This document shows positions 1-12,659 of a stretch of DNA of 64,000 bases, one piece after another (within the stretch, counting starts at the first letter, position 1; the number at the start of each line of letters is the position of its first letter). This DNA comes from Curvibacter sp. (GTDB lineage Bacteria > Pseudomonadota > Gammaproteobacteria > Burkholderiales > Burkholderiaceae_C). Made by a program: the position numbers and the translations under genes. The stretch covers positions 1 through 64,000 of the forward strand of contig JAHRYV010000006.1 of NCBI GenBank assembly GCA_020621965.1, in the 5' to 3' direction. The notes beneath the pieces are model-generated. The model had not been told where the DNA came from. It did not search any database and was given only the letters and a program-made list of their open reading frames with translations.

Positions 1-517
<517 letters not shown>

Positions 518-541
518 TCCCGCGGGCCAACCGGAGTCACC

Positions 542-958
542 ATGAACACGATCCACGTCGATGTGGTCAGTGCTGAAGAGTCCATCTTCTCGGGCGAGGC
601 GCGTTTTGTCGCGCTGCCCGGCGAAGCGGGCGAACTCGGCATCTATCCGCGTCACACTCCGCTGATCACGCGCATCAAGCCCGGCTCGGTGCGCATCGAG
701 ATGGCTGACGGCAAGGAAGAGTTCGTCTTCGTCGCCGGCGGCATCCTCGAGGTGCAGCCCGACTGCGTCACCGTCCTGTCCGACACCGCCGTGCGCGGCA
801 AGGACCTGGACGAGGAGAAGGCCAACGAAGCCCGGCTGGCGGCCGAAGAGGCGCTCAAGAACGCCAAGAGCGACATCGACATCGCCAAGATCCAATCCGA
901 GATCGCGATCATGGCCGCCGAGATTGCGGCGGCACGCAAGTTCCGCCAGAAGCGTTAA
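542..958 (+). CDS. atpC: ATP synthase F1 subunit epsilon
   Basis: The epsilon subunit is part of the central stalk of F1Fo ATP synthase and inhibits ATP hydrolysis. The 138-residue product has the usual family length. It starts [20 protein letters not shown], has the beta-sandwich core with [16 protein letters not shown], and ends in the helical hairpin region rich in Ala and Glu. The start ATG follows CCGGAGTCACC, a good ribosome binding site. It is the last gene of the atp operon and is followed by a strong terminator. Confidence 0.98.
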   Translation: MNTIHVDVVSAEESIFSGEARFVALPGEAGELGIYPRHTPLITRIKPGSVRIEMADGKEEFVFVAGGILEVQPDCVTVLSDTAVRGKDLDEEKANEARLAAEEALKNAKSDIDIAKIQSEIAIMAAEIAAARKFRQKR

Positions 959-990
959 ACGCCATCGCTGCCGCGACGCCGGCAGACACG

Positions 991-1025
991 AGGCCCCGGC
1001 AGCGATGCGCGGGGCCTTTGTTTTT
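991..1025 (+). terminator. Rho-independent terminator of the atp operon
   Basis: A 7-bp stem, AGGCCCC (991-997) with GGGGCCT (1011-1017), encloses a 13-base loop and is followed by TTGTTTTT. It sits 33 bases after the atpC stop codon and just before the convergent TPM-domain gene. Confidence 0.9.
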
Positions 1026-1033
1026 CGGTGCGC

Positions 1034-1558
1034 CTAAGGGCCCAGCATCGGCGCATCCGGCAGCTCGTCCGGATTGGCGGCGCCGGGGGCCAGCGGGAAA
1101 TGCTGCACCAGCAGGGCCGAGATCTCCTCCAGCGCCTGGGTCAGGCCCTCCTCGAAATGACCGGCACGAAAGGCGGCCGCCATGCGCGCGATCATGGCCT
1201 GCCAGTCCTGCGGCGCGACATGACGGTTCAGGCCGCGGTCCGCCACGATCTCGATACTGCGCTCGGCAAGCAGCAGGTAGATCAGCACCCCGTTGTTGTG
1301 CTCGGTGTCCCAGACGCGCAGCTTGCCGAACAGGGTGAGTGCCCGCTGGCGCACCAGCTGCGGCAGCGGTAACTTGCGCCAGAGGTAGCTGGCGGGCAGG
1401 CCCGCCTCGATGTAGAGGCGGACCTCGCCGCTGTGACGCTGTTCGCTGGCCTGCACCCGCCGTCTCAGGCGCTCCAGCGCGGCCGGCGGCAAGGCCCGGC
1501 GCAAAGTGGACGGGTCATGCCAGCGGTGGCGCAACAGGCGCTGCAGTCGGTCCATCAT
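1034..1558 (-). CDS. TPM-domain protein, short form
   Basis: The product is about 174 residues with a TPM domain: the conserved segment around RVWDTEHNNGVLIYLLLAERSIEIVADRGLN is clear. No signal peptide or membrane segment is seen, unlike the upstream paralogue. TPM proteins are poorly understood; some are tied to envelope or photosystem repair, so a precise function is not assigned. GTG 1561, ATG 1558 and ATG 1555 are all in frame. I chose ATG 1558 because it overlaps the TGA of the upstream gene (TGATG), which fits translational coupling. It is the third gene of the lemA-TPM-TPM set. Confidence 0.85.
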   Translation of the reverse strand: MMDRLQRLLRHRWHDPSTLRRALPPAALERLRRRVQASEQRHSGEVRLYIEAGLPASYLWRKLPLPQLVRQRALTLFGKLRVWDTEHNNGVLIYLLLAERSIEIVADRGLNRHVAPQDWQAMIARMAAAFRAGHFEEGLTQALEEISALLVQHFPLAPGAANPDELPDAPMLGP

Positions 1559-2496
1559 CACCAGTCTCCCGAGGCGCCGCCGCCGGCGCCATCACCACCA
1601 CCGCCGGAACTGAAACCGCCGCCGCCACCGCCCCAGCCGCCGCTGTCGGCGCCGCCGCCCCAGCCCCCACCGCCCCAAGGGCCCCCGTGCCCATGACCTC
1701 GGCGGGAGGAGAGCAGGGCCGCACCCTGGGAAGTGCCGGCGATAAAGGTCAACACCATGGCCACCAGCGCCGCGAGCGCCGCCAGGACCAGGCTTGCGCT
1801 GATGCTGAAGGCCACCCAGCCGATGACCGCGCCGGTGGCGACCGTGCCCAGCTTGTGCCCCAGCAGCAGCCGCGCGACCGTGCCCAGCACCGGCACGACG
1901 ATCAGGGCCAGCACGCCCAGGTTCATCCAGTCGACCTCGGCGTCCGCCGATCCTGGCGCCGCGCGTGCCGGGGCCGGCAGGCCTTCGCCGCGCACCAGGC
2001 CCATGAGGCGATCGGCGGCCAGGTCCAGCCCGCCCGCGAAATCGCCGGCGCGAAAGCGGGGTGTGAGCACCTCGTCGATGATCTGTTTGGCCGCCAGGTC
2101 CGGCACGGCGCCCTCGAGCGTGCGCGCCACCTCGATCCGCATCTTGCGATCCTGTTTCGCCACCAGGATCAGCAGCCCGTCGCCCACGCCCGCACGCCCC
2201 GGCTTCCAGGTATTGAACACCCGGTTGGCATAGGCGGCGATGTCCTCCGGTTGCGTGGTCGACACCAGCAGGATCACGATCTGGGTGCCGCGCTCGGTTT
2301 CGAAGGCGGCCAGCTTGCGCTCCAGTTGCTCGCGCTGCGCGGTGTCCAGTGTGGCCGTGAGATCGGTGACACGGGCCTGCAGCGCGGGGATGGCCTGCAA
2401 CTCCCCCGGGCCCTGCGCATAAGCGCAGGCCGCGACTAGCCACAACAGCAGCCAGAGCCAGCGGCAGGCCGGCAGGGCGGGGCAGGACGGTCGCAT
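1558..2496 (-). CDS. TPM-domain membrane protein with Gly-rich tail (YgcG type)
   Basis: A 312-residue exported protein. Residues 1-27 form a signal peptide ending AYAQ. A TPM domain follows (about 35-165), then two hydrophobic helices near 190-240, and a Gly/Trp/Ser-rich C-terminal tail of about 50 residues. This arrangement is typical of YgcG-like proteins found beside LemA. It lies 53 bases after lemA and overlaps the next TPM gene by one base, so the three are probably one operon. The low-complexity tail is coding, not a separate repeat. Function is unknown; a role in envelope homeostasis with LemA is inference from the pairing. Confidence 0.88.
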   Translation of the reverse strand: MRPSCPALPACRWLWLLLWLVAACAYAQGPGELQAIPALQARVTDLTATLDTAQREQLERKLAAFETERGTQIVILLVSTTQPEDIAAYANRVFNTWKPGRAGVGDGLLILVAKQDRKMRIEVARTLEGAVPDLAAKQIIDEVLTPRFRAGDFAGGLDLAADRLMGLVRGEGLPAPARAAPGSADAEVDWMNLGVLALIVVPVLGTVARLLLGHKLGTVATGAVIGWVAFSISASLVLAALAALVAMVLTFIAGTSQGAALLSSRRGHGHGGPWGGGGWGGGADSGGWGGGGGGFSSGGGGDGAGGGASGDW

Positions 2497-2549
2497 GACG
2501 GGGGCCTAGGCAGTGCAGGCGCCGGGCAGCGGGTGGCGCACGCCGGGGC

Positions 2550-3137
2550 CTACTTCTGCTGGAAATCGACCGCTGGCGGTTTGGAGATCGCGGCCTCGTC
2601 AACCGGCGCGAAAGCCGGCTTGGCCTCGTAGCCGAACAACATGGCCGTCAGATTGGTCGGGAAGCTGCGTCGCAGCACGTTGTACTCCTGCACCGCCTGG
2701 ATGTGGCGGTTGCGGGCGATCGCGATCCGGTTCTCCGTGCCTTCAAGCTGCACACGCAGATCTCGGAAACCCTGGTTGGCCTGCAGCGTGGGGTAGCGTT
2801 CCGACACCACCATCAGCCGGCTCAGGGCGCTGCCCAACTCGCCCTGGGCGGCCTGGAATTTCTTCAGTGCCTCGGGGTTGTTCAGCGTTTCCGGCGTCAC
2901 CTGGATGGCGGTGGCCCGCGCCCGCGCCTCGACGACCCGCGTCAGCGTCTCCTGTTCGAAGGACGCCTCACCCTTGACCGTGGCGACCAGATTGGGCACC
3001 AGGTCGGCGCGCCGCTGGTACTGGTTGAGCACCTCGCTCCAGGCGGCCTTGGTCTGCTCGTCCAGCCGTTGGAAATCGTTGTAGCCGCAGCCCGACAGGG
3101 CCAGCACCGCAATCAGCACAGAAAACCAGCGTTTCAT
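2550..3137 (-). CDS. lemA: LemA family lipoprotein-like protein
   Basis: A 195-residue LemA-family protein. The N-terminus MKRWFSVLIAVLALSGCGYN contains a lipobox (LSGC), so it is probably a lipoprotein, an arrangement seen in many proteobacterial LemA proteins. The body has the family pattern: FQRLDEQTKAAWSEVLNQYQRR, then long helices with RADLVPNLV. The first in-frame ATG lies 13 codons upstream, but ATG 3137 is preceded by AGGAG at good spacing and gives the proper signal sequence. It heads the lemA-TPM-TPM unit. The biological role of LemA is not established. Confidence 0.92.
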   Translation of the reverse strand: MKRWFSVLIAVLALSGCGYNDFQRLDEQTKAAWSEVLNQYQRRADLVPNLVATVKGEASFEQETLTRVVEARARATAIQVTPETLNNPEALKKFQAAQGELGSALSRLMVVSERYPTLQANQGFRDLRVQLEGTENRIAIARNRHIQAVQEYNVLRRSFPTNLTAMLFGYEAKPAFAPVDEAAISKPPAVDFQQK

Positions 3138-3219
3138 GGAACACTCCTGCAAGTGAGGGCGAACCCGAGCATACACCCGCCGGATGGCGGAAAATCACAG
3201 TGGTGAGAGCCCGACACGC

Positions 3220-4209
3220 ATGAACTACACCGCCCCCCGCTGGCTGCCCGGCGGCAATCTGCAGACCATCTGGGCCGCCCTGTGCGCCCGGCGTGTGCAC
3301 GGCCCGCGGCCACACCTGCGGCGCGAACGCTGGGATACACCCGACGGCGACTTCATCGATGTCGACTGGCTGGACGCGCCGGCGCGGGAGAACACCTTGC
3401 TGGTGCTGTTTCACGGCCTGGAGGGTTCTTCGCAGAGCCACTATGCGCAGGCCTTTGCGGATTTCGCCCGTCAGCGGGGTCTCGCTTTCGCCGTGCCCCA
3501 CTTCCGCGGCTGTAGCGGCGAGATCAATCGCGCGCCGCGCGCCTACCACTCGGGGGACTACCACGAGATCGACTGGATCCTGCGCCAGCTGCGCCGTGCC
3601 CACCCGGGGCCGCTGCTGGCCGTCGGCGTCTCGCTGGGCGGCAACGCCCTGCTGCGCTGGGCCGGTGAGCTGGGCGAGGCTGCGGCGTCGGTCGTGAGCG
3701 CGGTGGCCGCGGTGTCGGCGCCGCTGGACCTGGCCGCCGGCGGGCATGCGATCGGGCGGGGCTTCAACCGGCAGGTGTACACGCGCATGTTCCTGCGCAC
3801 CATGAAGTCCAAGGCCTGGGCCAAGCTGGCCCAGCACCCGGGCCTGTTCGACGCCCAGGCCATGCGGCGCGCGCGCGACCTGTACGAGTTCGACAACGTC
3901 TTCACCGCTCCGTTGCACGGCTTTCGCAACACCGACGACTACTGGGCGCGCGCCTCGGCCAAACCCTTGCTGCACCGCATCCGCATTCCGGCCCTGGCCC
4001 TCAACGCCAGGAACGATCCTTTCGTGCCGGCGCTCAGCCTGCCGCGCCCGCAGGACGCGGGTCCCTGGGTGACCCTGTGGCAGCCCGAGCATGGCGGGCA
4101 CGTCGGTTTTGCCGGCGGCCCCTGGCCGGGCCACGTGCGGCCCATGCCCGAGGCGGTCGGGCAGTGGCTGCTGCAGGCCGCCGGCGCCACGAGGAGCGGG
4201 CATGGATGA
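3220..4209 (+). CDS. YheT-type alpha/beta hydrolase
   Basis: A 329-residue cytoplasmic hydrolase of the YheT/ABHD1-3 family (COG0429). Visible landmarks are the N-terminal PRWLPGGNLQTIW, the oxyanion segment LVLFHGLEGSS, HFRGCSGE, the nucleophile elbow GVSLGGNALLRW with Ser, a later NARNDPFVP with the acid and HGGHVGF with the catalytic His. An upstream in-frame ATG exists at 3184, but the family motif begins right after ATG 3220, so I start there. The stop overlaps the start of the next gene, indicating coupling. The natural substrate is unknown. Confidence 0.9.
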   Translation: MNYTAPRWLPGGNLQTIWAALCARRVHGPRPHLRRERWDTPDGDFIDVDWLDAPARENTLLVLFHGLEGSSQSHYAQAFADFARQRGLAFAVPHFRGCSGEINRAPRAYHSGDYHEIDWILRQLRRAHPGPLLAVGVSLGGNALLRWAGELGEAAASVVSAVAAVSAPLDLAAGGHAIGRGFNRQVYTRMFLRTMKSKAWAKLAQHPGLFDAQAMRRARDLYEFDNVFTAPLHGFRNTDDYWARASAKPLLHRIRIPALALNARNDPFVPALSLPRPQDAGPWVTLWQPEHGGHVGFAGGPWPGHVRPMPEAVGQWLLQAAGATRSGHG

Positions 4210-4756
4210 CATCGTCCGCCAGGCCATGGCCAAGTGGCCGAACGTCCCGGACTGCTACGGCTGGCTGGGGCTGGACGCGCGCGGCAACTGGTACATGCGC
4301 GACGACCGTGCCCAGGCTGCGGGCGCTTTCGACAGCGGCGCGCCGGGCGCCAAGGGCTCGCTGCTGAAACACGAGAAGCTGATCGAGTTCATCCAGCGCA
4401 ACTACGCGGCTGACGCGCGGGGCCGCTGGTACTTCCAGAACGGACCGCAGCGTGTCTACGTGGAGCTGGAGGCCACGCCCTGGATCTGGCGCGTCGAGGC
4501 CGACGGCACCGTGCGTGCGCACACCGGCCAGCCGGCCACGGTACAGCGCTGTGAGCTCGACGAGGGCGGGCGGGTCTACCTGCAGACGGATCTGGGTTTT
4601 GGCCTGGTGCACACCCAGGACGTCGGCCGGGTGGCCGAGCTGGTGGAGGCCGGGCGCTGGGCGCCGCAGGACGTGGCGGGCACGGAGCTGCCGCGGCGCC
4701 ACGGCTATGTGCGCAGTCCGCAGCGCGACAGCGGGCCGGGGGCGCTCGCCCGATAA
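4202..4756 (+). CDS. Conserved protein of unknown function
   Basis: A 184-residue soluble protein starting MDDIVRQAMAKWPNVPDCYGWLGLDARG. I recognise it as a family widespread in Burkholderiales but cannot assign a domain number with confidence. It is rich in Trp, Tyr and Arg and contains HEKLIEFIQRNY and LEATPWIWRVEADG; there is no signal peptide or membrane segment. The ATG lies 8 bases inside the end of the YheT-type hydrolase gene and is preceded by GAGGAGC, so the two are translated together. The constant pairing with that hydrolase suggests a shared task, but none is known. Confidence 0.8.
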   Translation: MDDIVRQAMAKWPNVPDCYGWLGLDARGNWYMRDDRAQAAGAFDSGAPGAKGSLLKHEKLIEFIQRNYAADARGRWYFQNGPQRVYVELEATPWIWRVEADGTVRAHTGQPATVQRCELDEGGRVYLQTDLGFGLVHTQDVGRVAELVEAGRWAPQDVAGTELPRRHGYVRSPQRDSGPGALAR

Positions 4757-4824
4757 TCCGGCCGTATCGCGGCGCTGCGTGCGCCCGGCTCGCCGCCGCA
4801 CAGGGCGGACAGGAAGGAGACTCC

Positions 4825-4932
4825 ATGAGCATCAGGAATCCGTCCCGCGGGGACGGCCGCAGGGGCCCTGGCCAGCAGCTACGGCCGTGGCAGCCCAATC
4901 ATCGTTCCGCCCGCCTCTTAGGTCAGCCGTGA
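4825..4932 (+). CDS. Possible 35-codon leader ORF before acyl-CoA ligase
   Basis: A short reading frame starts at ATG 4825 behind an excellent ribosome binding site (AGGAAGGAG) and would encode 35 residues rich in Arg, Pro and Gly. Its TGA (4930-4932) overlaps the GTG start of the acyl-CoA ligase in the arrangement GTGA. The ligase GTG itself has only a weak Shine-Dalgarno sequence, so ribosomes finishing this leader could re-start there. No similarity to a known protein is recognised. It may be a coupling leader or chance; confidence is low. Confidence 0.35.
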   Translation: MSIRNPSRGDGRRGPGQQLRPWQPNHRSARLLGQP

Positions 4933-6604
4933 GCGCCCGACATTTCCCGCACTGGCCGGCTGGCTTGCCGCGGCACCTGACCCTGCCGCAGACCAACCTT
5001 TGGTACAACGTCGAGGTCTCGGCCACACGCTACCCGGACAAGCCTTTCATCATCTACTACGACTCGCCGCTTTCGTATGCCGAGTTCCGTGACCAGTGCG
5101 AGCGCATCGCCGGCTACCTGCAGCAGGTCTGCGGCGTCAAGGCCGGTGACCGGGTGCTGCTCTACATGCAGAACAGTCCGCAATGGGTGCTGGCCTACTA
5201 CGGCATCCTGCGCGCCAATGCCGTGGTCGTGCCCATCAATCCGATGAATCGCACGGACGAGCTGCAGCACTATGTGCGGGACAGCGGCGCGAGCACGGCG
5301 CTGGTGGCGCAGGAGCTGTACCCGCAGATCGCGCCGCTGCAGGGCCCGGCGGCCGGGCTGGGCCTGCAGCATCTGATGGTGGCCGCCTACAGCGACTACC
5401 TGCACACCGGGACGGACCTGGCCGTGCCGCCTTTCGTGGCGGCGCCGCGTGAGCCGCTGCAGCAGCCGGGTGTGACGCTGTGGTCCGACATGCTGCAGCG
5501 CCAGCTGCGCCCGGGGCCGTTGACGGCCGGGCCGGACGACCTGTGTGTGATGCCCTACACTTCGGGCACCACGGGCCAGCCCAAGGGCTGCATGCACACC
5601 CACCGCAGCGCCATGAGCACCCTGGTCGGCGGCGTGCAGTGGTTCGGCCGCACGCAGGATGCGGTATATCTGTCGGTGCTGCCCTTCTTCCACGTCACCG
5701 GCATGTCCGGCAGCATGAACGGGCCGCTGTTTGCCGGCGCCACCCTCGTGCTGCTGTCGCGCTGGGACCGCGACGTCGCCGCGCAATCCGTGCAGCGGCA
5801 CCGCGTCGGCATCTGGCAGGCGATCTCGACCATGGTGGTGGACTTCCTCTCCAACCCGCGCCTGAGCGAGTACGACCTCTCCAGCCTGCAGGGCGTGCGC
5901 GGGGGCGGCGCGGCGATGCCGGAGGCGATAGCCAAGAAGCTCAAGGACCTGACCGGGCTGGACTACGTGGAAGGCTACGGCATGTCGGAGACGCTGGCGG
6001 CGACCCACATCAACCCGCCGCAGCGGCCCAAGCCTCAGTGCCTGGGCATCCCGGTGTTCGACGTCGACGCGCGCGTGCTGGACCCGCTGACCCTGCAGGA
6101 GGTGCCGCAGGGCGAGACCGGCGAGATCGTGGTCCACGCCCCGCAGGTCATGCAGGGTTACTGGCGCCAGCCGCAGGCGACGGCCGAGAGCTTCATCGAA
6201 CTCGACGGTCGACGTTTTCTGCGCACGGGGGACCTGGCCTATGTGGACCAGGACGGCTACTTCTTCATGGTCGACCGGCTCAAGCGCATGATCAATGCCT
6301 CGGGTTACAAGGTCTGGCCAGCCGAGGTCGAGGCGTTGATGTACCGGCACCCCGCCATCCACGAAGCCTGCGTAATCGCGGCGCGCGACGAAAAGCGCGG
6401 CGAAACCGTCAAGGCCCTGGTGGTGCTGAAGGACGGTGCGCGCGACAGCGTCAGCCCGCAGGACATCATCACCTGGGCACACGAACACATGGCGGCCTAC
6501 AAGAGTCCGCGCATCGTGGAGTTCGTGACGGCCCTGCCCAAATCAGGCTCCGGCAAGATCCTGTGGCGCGAGCTGCAGGAGCAGGAGCTGGCAAGGACGG
6601 CGCC

Positions 6605-6608
<4 letters not shown>
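4929..6608 (+). CDS. AMP-forming fatty acid--CoA ligase
   Basis: A 559-residue adenylate-forming enzyme expected to activate a carboxylic acid, probably a medium- or long-chain fatty acid, to its CoA thioester. Core motifs are all present: YTSGTTGQPKGCMHTH (A3 phosphate loop), GYGMSET (A5), LRTGDLAYVDQDGYFFMVDR (A7/A8), NASGYKVWPAEVE, and PKSGSGKILWREL with the A10 lysine. The start is GTG 4929 (VSARHFPHWP), because the family N-terminus begins here; a longer in-frame extension upstream overlaps the previous gene and is unlikely. It overlaps the next ligase by ATGA. The substrate cannot be read from sequence. Confidence 0.88.
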
Positions 6609-8155
<1,547 letters not shown>

Positions 8156-8156
8156 A

Positions 8157-8180
8157 AAAAGCCGCTCATCGAGCGGCTTT
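8157..8180. terminator. Two-way terminator between ligase and cytochrome c genes
   Basis: A perfect 7-bp stem GCCGCTC/GAGCGGC with a 3-base loop (ATC) is flanked by A7 on the left and TTT on the right. It can stop transcription from the left (ligase) and, on the minus strand with its T-run, from the right (cytochrome c). Confidence 0.88.
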
Positions 8181-8199
8181 CTGTTGAGGCGCAGACCGC

Positions 8200-8706
8200 T
8201 TACTTGGCGGCCTCGGGGGCTTTCGGTTCGGCGAACTTGCCGCCGGCGGCATTGGCCATGAAGACCACGGCCCGGGCAATTTCCACGTCGGAGTGGTCGC
8301 CGCCGCCTTGCGGGGCCATGGCGCCCTTGCCCTTGAGGGCCGAGTTCAGCAGTGCATCCACGCCGGTGCGGATGCGGGCCGACCAGGCGCCGCTGTCACC
8401 CAGCTTGGGCGAACCCGCCGCACCGGTGGCGTGGCAGGCCGAGCACTGAGCCTTGTAGACTTCCTCGCCGCTCTTGAGCACACGATTGCCGTCGCGGATC
8501 TCCACGCTGCCGACCTTCTGCAGGCGCTCTGCAACCGCCCGTTCGCTGTTGCCACCAGCGCCGGGTTTGGTGCCGGAGCCGACGAAAGACACGAGGCCGA
8601 TGATGACAAAAACCGGCACCACAAAGGCAAAAATGGCTGCCCACATCATCTGTTTAGGCGTCTTGATCGGGCCGGTGTGCGCTTCCTCGTGCTGTTGCTC
8701 GCTCAT
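8200..8706 (-). CDS. Membrane-anchored cytochrome c (c5-like)
   Basis: A 168-residue protein with one N-terminal membrane helix (about 22-44, AAIFAFVVPVFVIIGLVSFV) and a periplasmic class I cytochrome c domain. The heme motif is CSACH and the likely axial methionine lies in KGKGAMAPQGGG. The C-terminus is Ala/Pro/Lys-rich. Such c5-type proteins pass electrons to terminal oxidases. It stands alone, convergent with the ligase genes. A TATAAT on the minus strand at 8756-8761 and GAGGA before the ATG support independent expression. Confidence 0.9.
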   Translation of the reverse strand: MSEQQHEEAHTGPIKTPKQMMWAAIFAFVVPVFVIIGLVSFVGSGTKPGAGGNSERAVAERLQKVGSVEIRDGNRVLKSGEEVYKAQCSACHATGAAGSPKLGDSGAWSARIRTGVDALLNSALKGKGAMAPQGGGDHSDVEIARAVVFMANAAGGKFAEPKAPEAAK

Positions 8707-8755
8707 GGTGTCGTATCCTCGAAATTTATGGTGGTTTGACCTACATCAGCTTTTG

Positions 8756-8761
8756 ATTATA
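8756..8761 (-). promoter_or_regulatory. Probable -10 element of the cytochrome c gene
   Basis: The minus strand reads TATAAT here, 50 bases upstream of the cytochrome c ATG. No good -35 hexamer is seen at 16-18 bases, so activation by a regulator is possible. Confidence 0.45.
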
Positions 8762-8809
8762 ACGGCCGCCCCCGCCGAAACCGCCTACAATCACCGGCTG
8801 CAGTGCAAC

Positions 8810-8885
8810 GCGGCTGTAGCTCAGTGGATAGAGTATTGGCCTCCGAAGCCAAGGGTCGTGGGTTCGATCCCCGCCAGCCGCGCCA
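8810..8885 (+). tRNA. tRNA-Arg (anticodon CCG)
   Basis: A complete cloverleaf is visible: acceptor GCGGCTG pairs with CAGCCGC, D-stem GCTC, anticodon stem TTGGC/GCCAA around loop CTCCGAA, T-arm GTGGG-TTCGATC-CCCGC. The anticodon CCG (8843-8845) reads Arg codon CGG. The discriminator G and the 3' CCA (8883-8885) are encoded. A TACAAT at 8786-8791 is a likely -10 box. Confidence 0.97.
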
Positions 8886-9001
8886 GTCCATGTTTCGGTG
8901 TTCCTGCCCGCAGCGCCCTGCGCCGACGCCGATCTTCCAATCCGATTTCCGCTGCCTGCCCTCCGGGCCCGCCAGCCGTCATTCAACCGGGACAAGACTG
9001 T

Positions 9002-9535
9002 ATGAGAACGATGCGCCGGGCCGTGGCGATGGGACTGATCGGCCTGTTGGGCGGTACGGCCCAGGCCCAGTCCTGGAAGACGACCTCCGACCTGCTGGCC
9101 GTCGGCCTGCCGGCGACGGCGGCCGCCTTGACGCTGCAGCAGCAGGACCGGGACGGGACGGGTCAACTGGCCTGGACGCTGGGCGCCACCGTGGTCAGCA
9201 CCCAGGCCCTGAAGTCGCAACTGCCCGCGGAACGCCCGGATCATTCGGGAAACGACAGCTACCCCTCCGGCCACACCGCCGTGGCCTTTGCCTCCGCCCG
9301 CTTCATCCAGAAACGCTACGGCACGCAGGTTCATCCGGCGCTGCTGTACGGTGCCGCCACCCTGACGGCCATAGCCCGGGTCAAGGCCGAGCAGCACTAC
9401 GCGGGCGACACCGTGGTCGGCGCTGCCCTGGGTTATGCCTGGGCCGAATACTGCACCGACAGCCGCTCCGACCAGCAACTCGCCCTCTGGCCCACGCCGA
9501 CGGGTGTCGCCGTGCTCTGGCAGCGCAGCTGGTAG
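9002..9535 (+). CDS. PAP2-family phosphatase, exported
   Basis: A 177-residue protein with a signal peptide (MRTMRRAVAMGLIGLLGGTAQA) and a PAP2 acid phosphatase core. The three family motifs are present: K-x6-RP (KSQLPAERP), PSGH, and R-x5-H-x3-D (RVKAEQHYAGD); the usual Ser before the third Arg is Ala. These residues form the vanadium-haloperoxidase-like site for phosphate monoesters. It may act on lipid phosphates such as undecaprenyl pyrophosphate or phosphatidate. The start ATG 9002 gives a clean signal peptide. It stands alone after the tRNA gene. Confidence 0.85.
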   Translation: MRTMRRAVAMGLIGLLGGTAQAQSWKTTSDLLAVGLPATAAALTLQQQDRDGTGQLAWTLGATVVSTQALKSQLPAERPDHSGNDSYPSGHTAVAFASARFIQKRYGTQVHPALLYGAATLTAIARVKAEQHYAGDTVVGAALGYAWAEYCTDSRSDQQLALWPTPTGVAVLWQRSW

Positions 9536-9561
9536 GTTCACCAGACCGCGCCCGGCGCGGT

Positions 9562-10041
9562 TCAGACCAGTTGTTCCTGCACATGCCGCAGCAGGCCGGC
9601 GCAGGCATCCTCCACCAGATCCAGCACCTGCTCGAAACCCGAGGCGCCGCCGTAGTAGGGGTCGGGCACCACCTCCGCCGACTGTTCCACGCAGAATTCC
9701 GTCAGGCGCCGCAGCTTGTGCAACTGCTGCGGCGGGCATAGGGCCTGTAGCCGGGTCAGGTTGTCGCCGTCCATCACCAGGATCAGGTCGTGGCGCTCGA
9801 AATCGCGGTTGTGGATCTGCCGTGCCCGCAGGCCGGACAGATCGTAGCCGCGACGCGCAGCGTGCTCCTGCGCGCGTTCGTCTGGCGGCCGGCCTACGTG
9901 GTAGCCGTGCGTGCCCGCGGACTCGACGCGCACGCGCGTGGCCAGGCCCTGCTCGCTCACGCGGCGGGCAAACACGCCATGGGCCGTCGGGCTGCGGCAG
10001 ATGTTGCCCATGCAGACAAAAAGGACGGAAAACTCGTTCAT
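9562..10041 (-). CDS. Low-molecular-weight protein-tyrosine phosphatase
   Basis: A 159-residue cytoplasmic enzyme of the LMW-PTP family. The signature loop CMGNICRS (C-x5-R-S) lies at residues 10-17 and the general acid is in DPYY near 127. Length matches the family. Its start overlaps the rsmI stop by four bases (ATGA), so the pair is probably co-translated. No tyrosine kinase or capsule export gene is in the window, so a link to exopolysaccharide control cannot be claimed here. Confidence 0.93.
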   Translation of the reverse strand: MNEFSVLFVCMGNICRSPTAHGVFARRVSEQGLATRVRVESAGTHGYHVGRPPDERAQEHAARRGYDLSGLRARQIHNRDFERHDLILVMDGDNLTRLQALCPPQQLHKLRRLTEFCVEQSAEVVPDPYYGGASGFEQVLDLVEDACAGLLRHVQEQLV

Positions 10042-10954
10042 GCCGCGGCATCGCCCTGCTTGAGTTTCAGGGCGGTCTCGTACAGGGCATTACGCGGTGC
10101 GCCGGTGATCTCGGCGGCCAGCCGCACGGCGGTCTTGACCGGCAGCTCGGGCAGCAGCAGTTCCAGCACCCGTTGACCCTGCGTGTCCCCAGTGGCGGGC
10201 TGCGCGCGCGGGTGCAGCACCAGCACGAATTCGCCGCGGGCGCGGTTCGCCTCGGCCGCCAGCCAGGCGGGCAGTTCGGCCGCGGGCAGGGTGCTGATCT
10301 GTTCGAACTGTTTGGTCAGCTCGCGCGCCACCGTGAGCGGGCGCGGCCCCAGCACGGCCAGGGCCGCGGCCAGGGCCTCGATGCGATGCGGCGCCTCCAG
10401 CAGCAGCACGGCGCGCGGCTCGCTGGCCAGGGCCTGCACCGCCGTCGCGCGCTCGCCGGCCTTGGTCGGCAGGAAGCCGGCAAACACGAAGGCACCGGCT
10501 TCGTCGACCACGCCGGCCACGCTGAGCGCAGCGATGACACTGCTGGCCCCGGGCAAGGGCACCACGCTCAGGCCGGCGGAGCGCACGGCCGCCACCAGGC
10601 GCGCGCCCGGGTCGCTGACGGCCGGGGTACCGGCGTCGCTGACATAGGCCACCCGCTGGCCCGCCTGCAGGCGGGCAATGACCTGCTGGGCCGCCTCGGC
10701 CTCGTTGTGCTGGTGCAGGGCCAGCAGCGTCTGGCCGCCGCGCTCGATGCCGTAGGCGCGCAGCAGGCTCTGGGTGTGGCGGGTGTCCTCGCAGGCCAGG
10801 GCGTCGACCAGCTGCAGCACGTGCAGGGCACGCAGTGTGATGTCGGCCAGGTTGCCGATCGGCGTGGCCACCACGTACAGGGCACCCTGCGGATAATGCT
10901 GGGCAGCGGCCGCATCATGGGCGGCCGACAGGGCGGAGGCGTAAGTAGCGTTCA

Positions 10955-10955
<1 letters not shown>
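10038..10955 (-). CDS. rsmI: 16S rRNA C1402 2'-O-methyltransferase
   Basis: RsmI methylates the ribose of C1402 in 16S rRNA using SAM, fine-tuning decoding in the P site. The 305-residue product has the tetrapyrrole-methylase fold: YVVATPIGNLADITLRAL, CEDTRHTQSLL, YVSDAGTPAVSDPG, GASSVIAALSVAG and FAGFLP. The start is TTG 10955, supported by GGGGA six bases upstream on the minus strand. That TTG shares its first base with the ATG of the divergent yraN, so there is no space between the two genes. It is the usual neighbour of yraN. Confidence 0.95.
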
Positions 10956-12631
<1,676 letters not shown>

Positions 12632-12659
12632 CCCGCTGACCAACCGGGCCGACCTGGCC

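Noticed and set aside
1565-1690. Gly-codon-rich stretch that looks like a simple repeat
   Set aside because: It encodes the Gly/Trp-rich tail of the TPM protein in frame.
8736-8749. FNR-like sequence TTGAC-N4-ATCAG near the cytochrome c gene
   Set aside because: One mismatch, and the class II position would place the start inside the coding region; with the visible -10 box it would lie downstream of the start.
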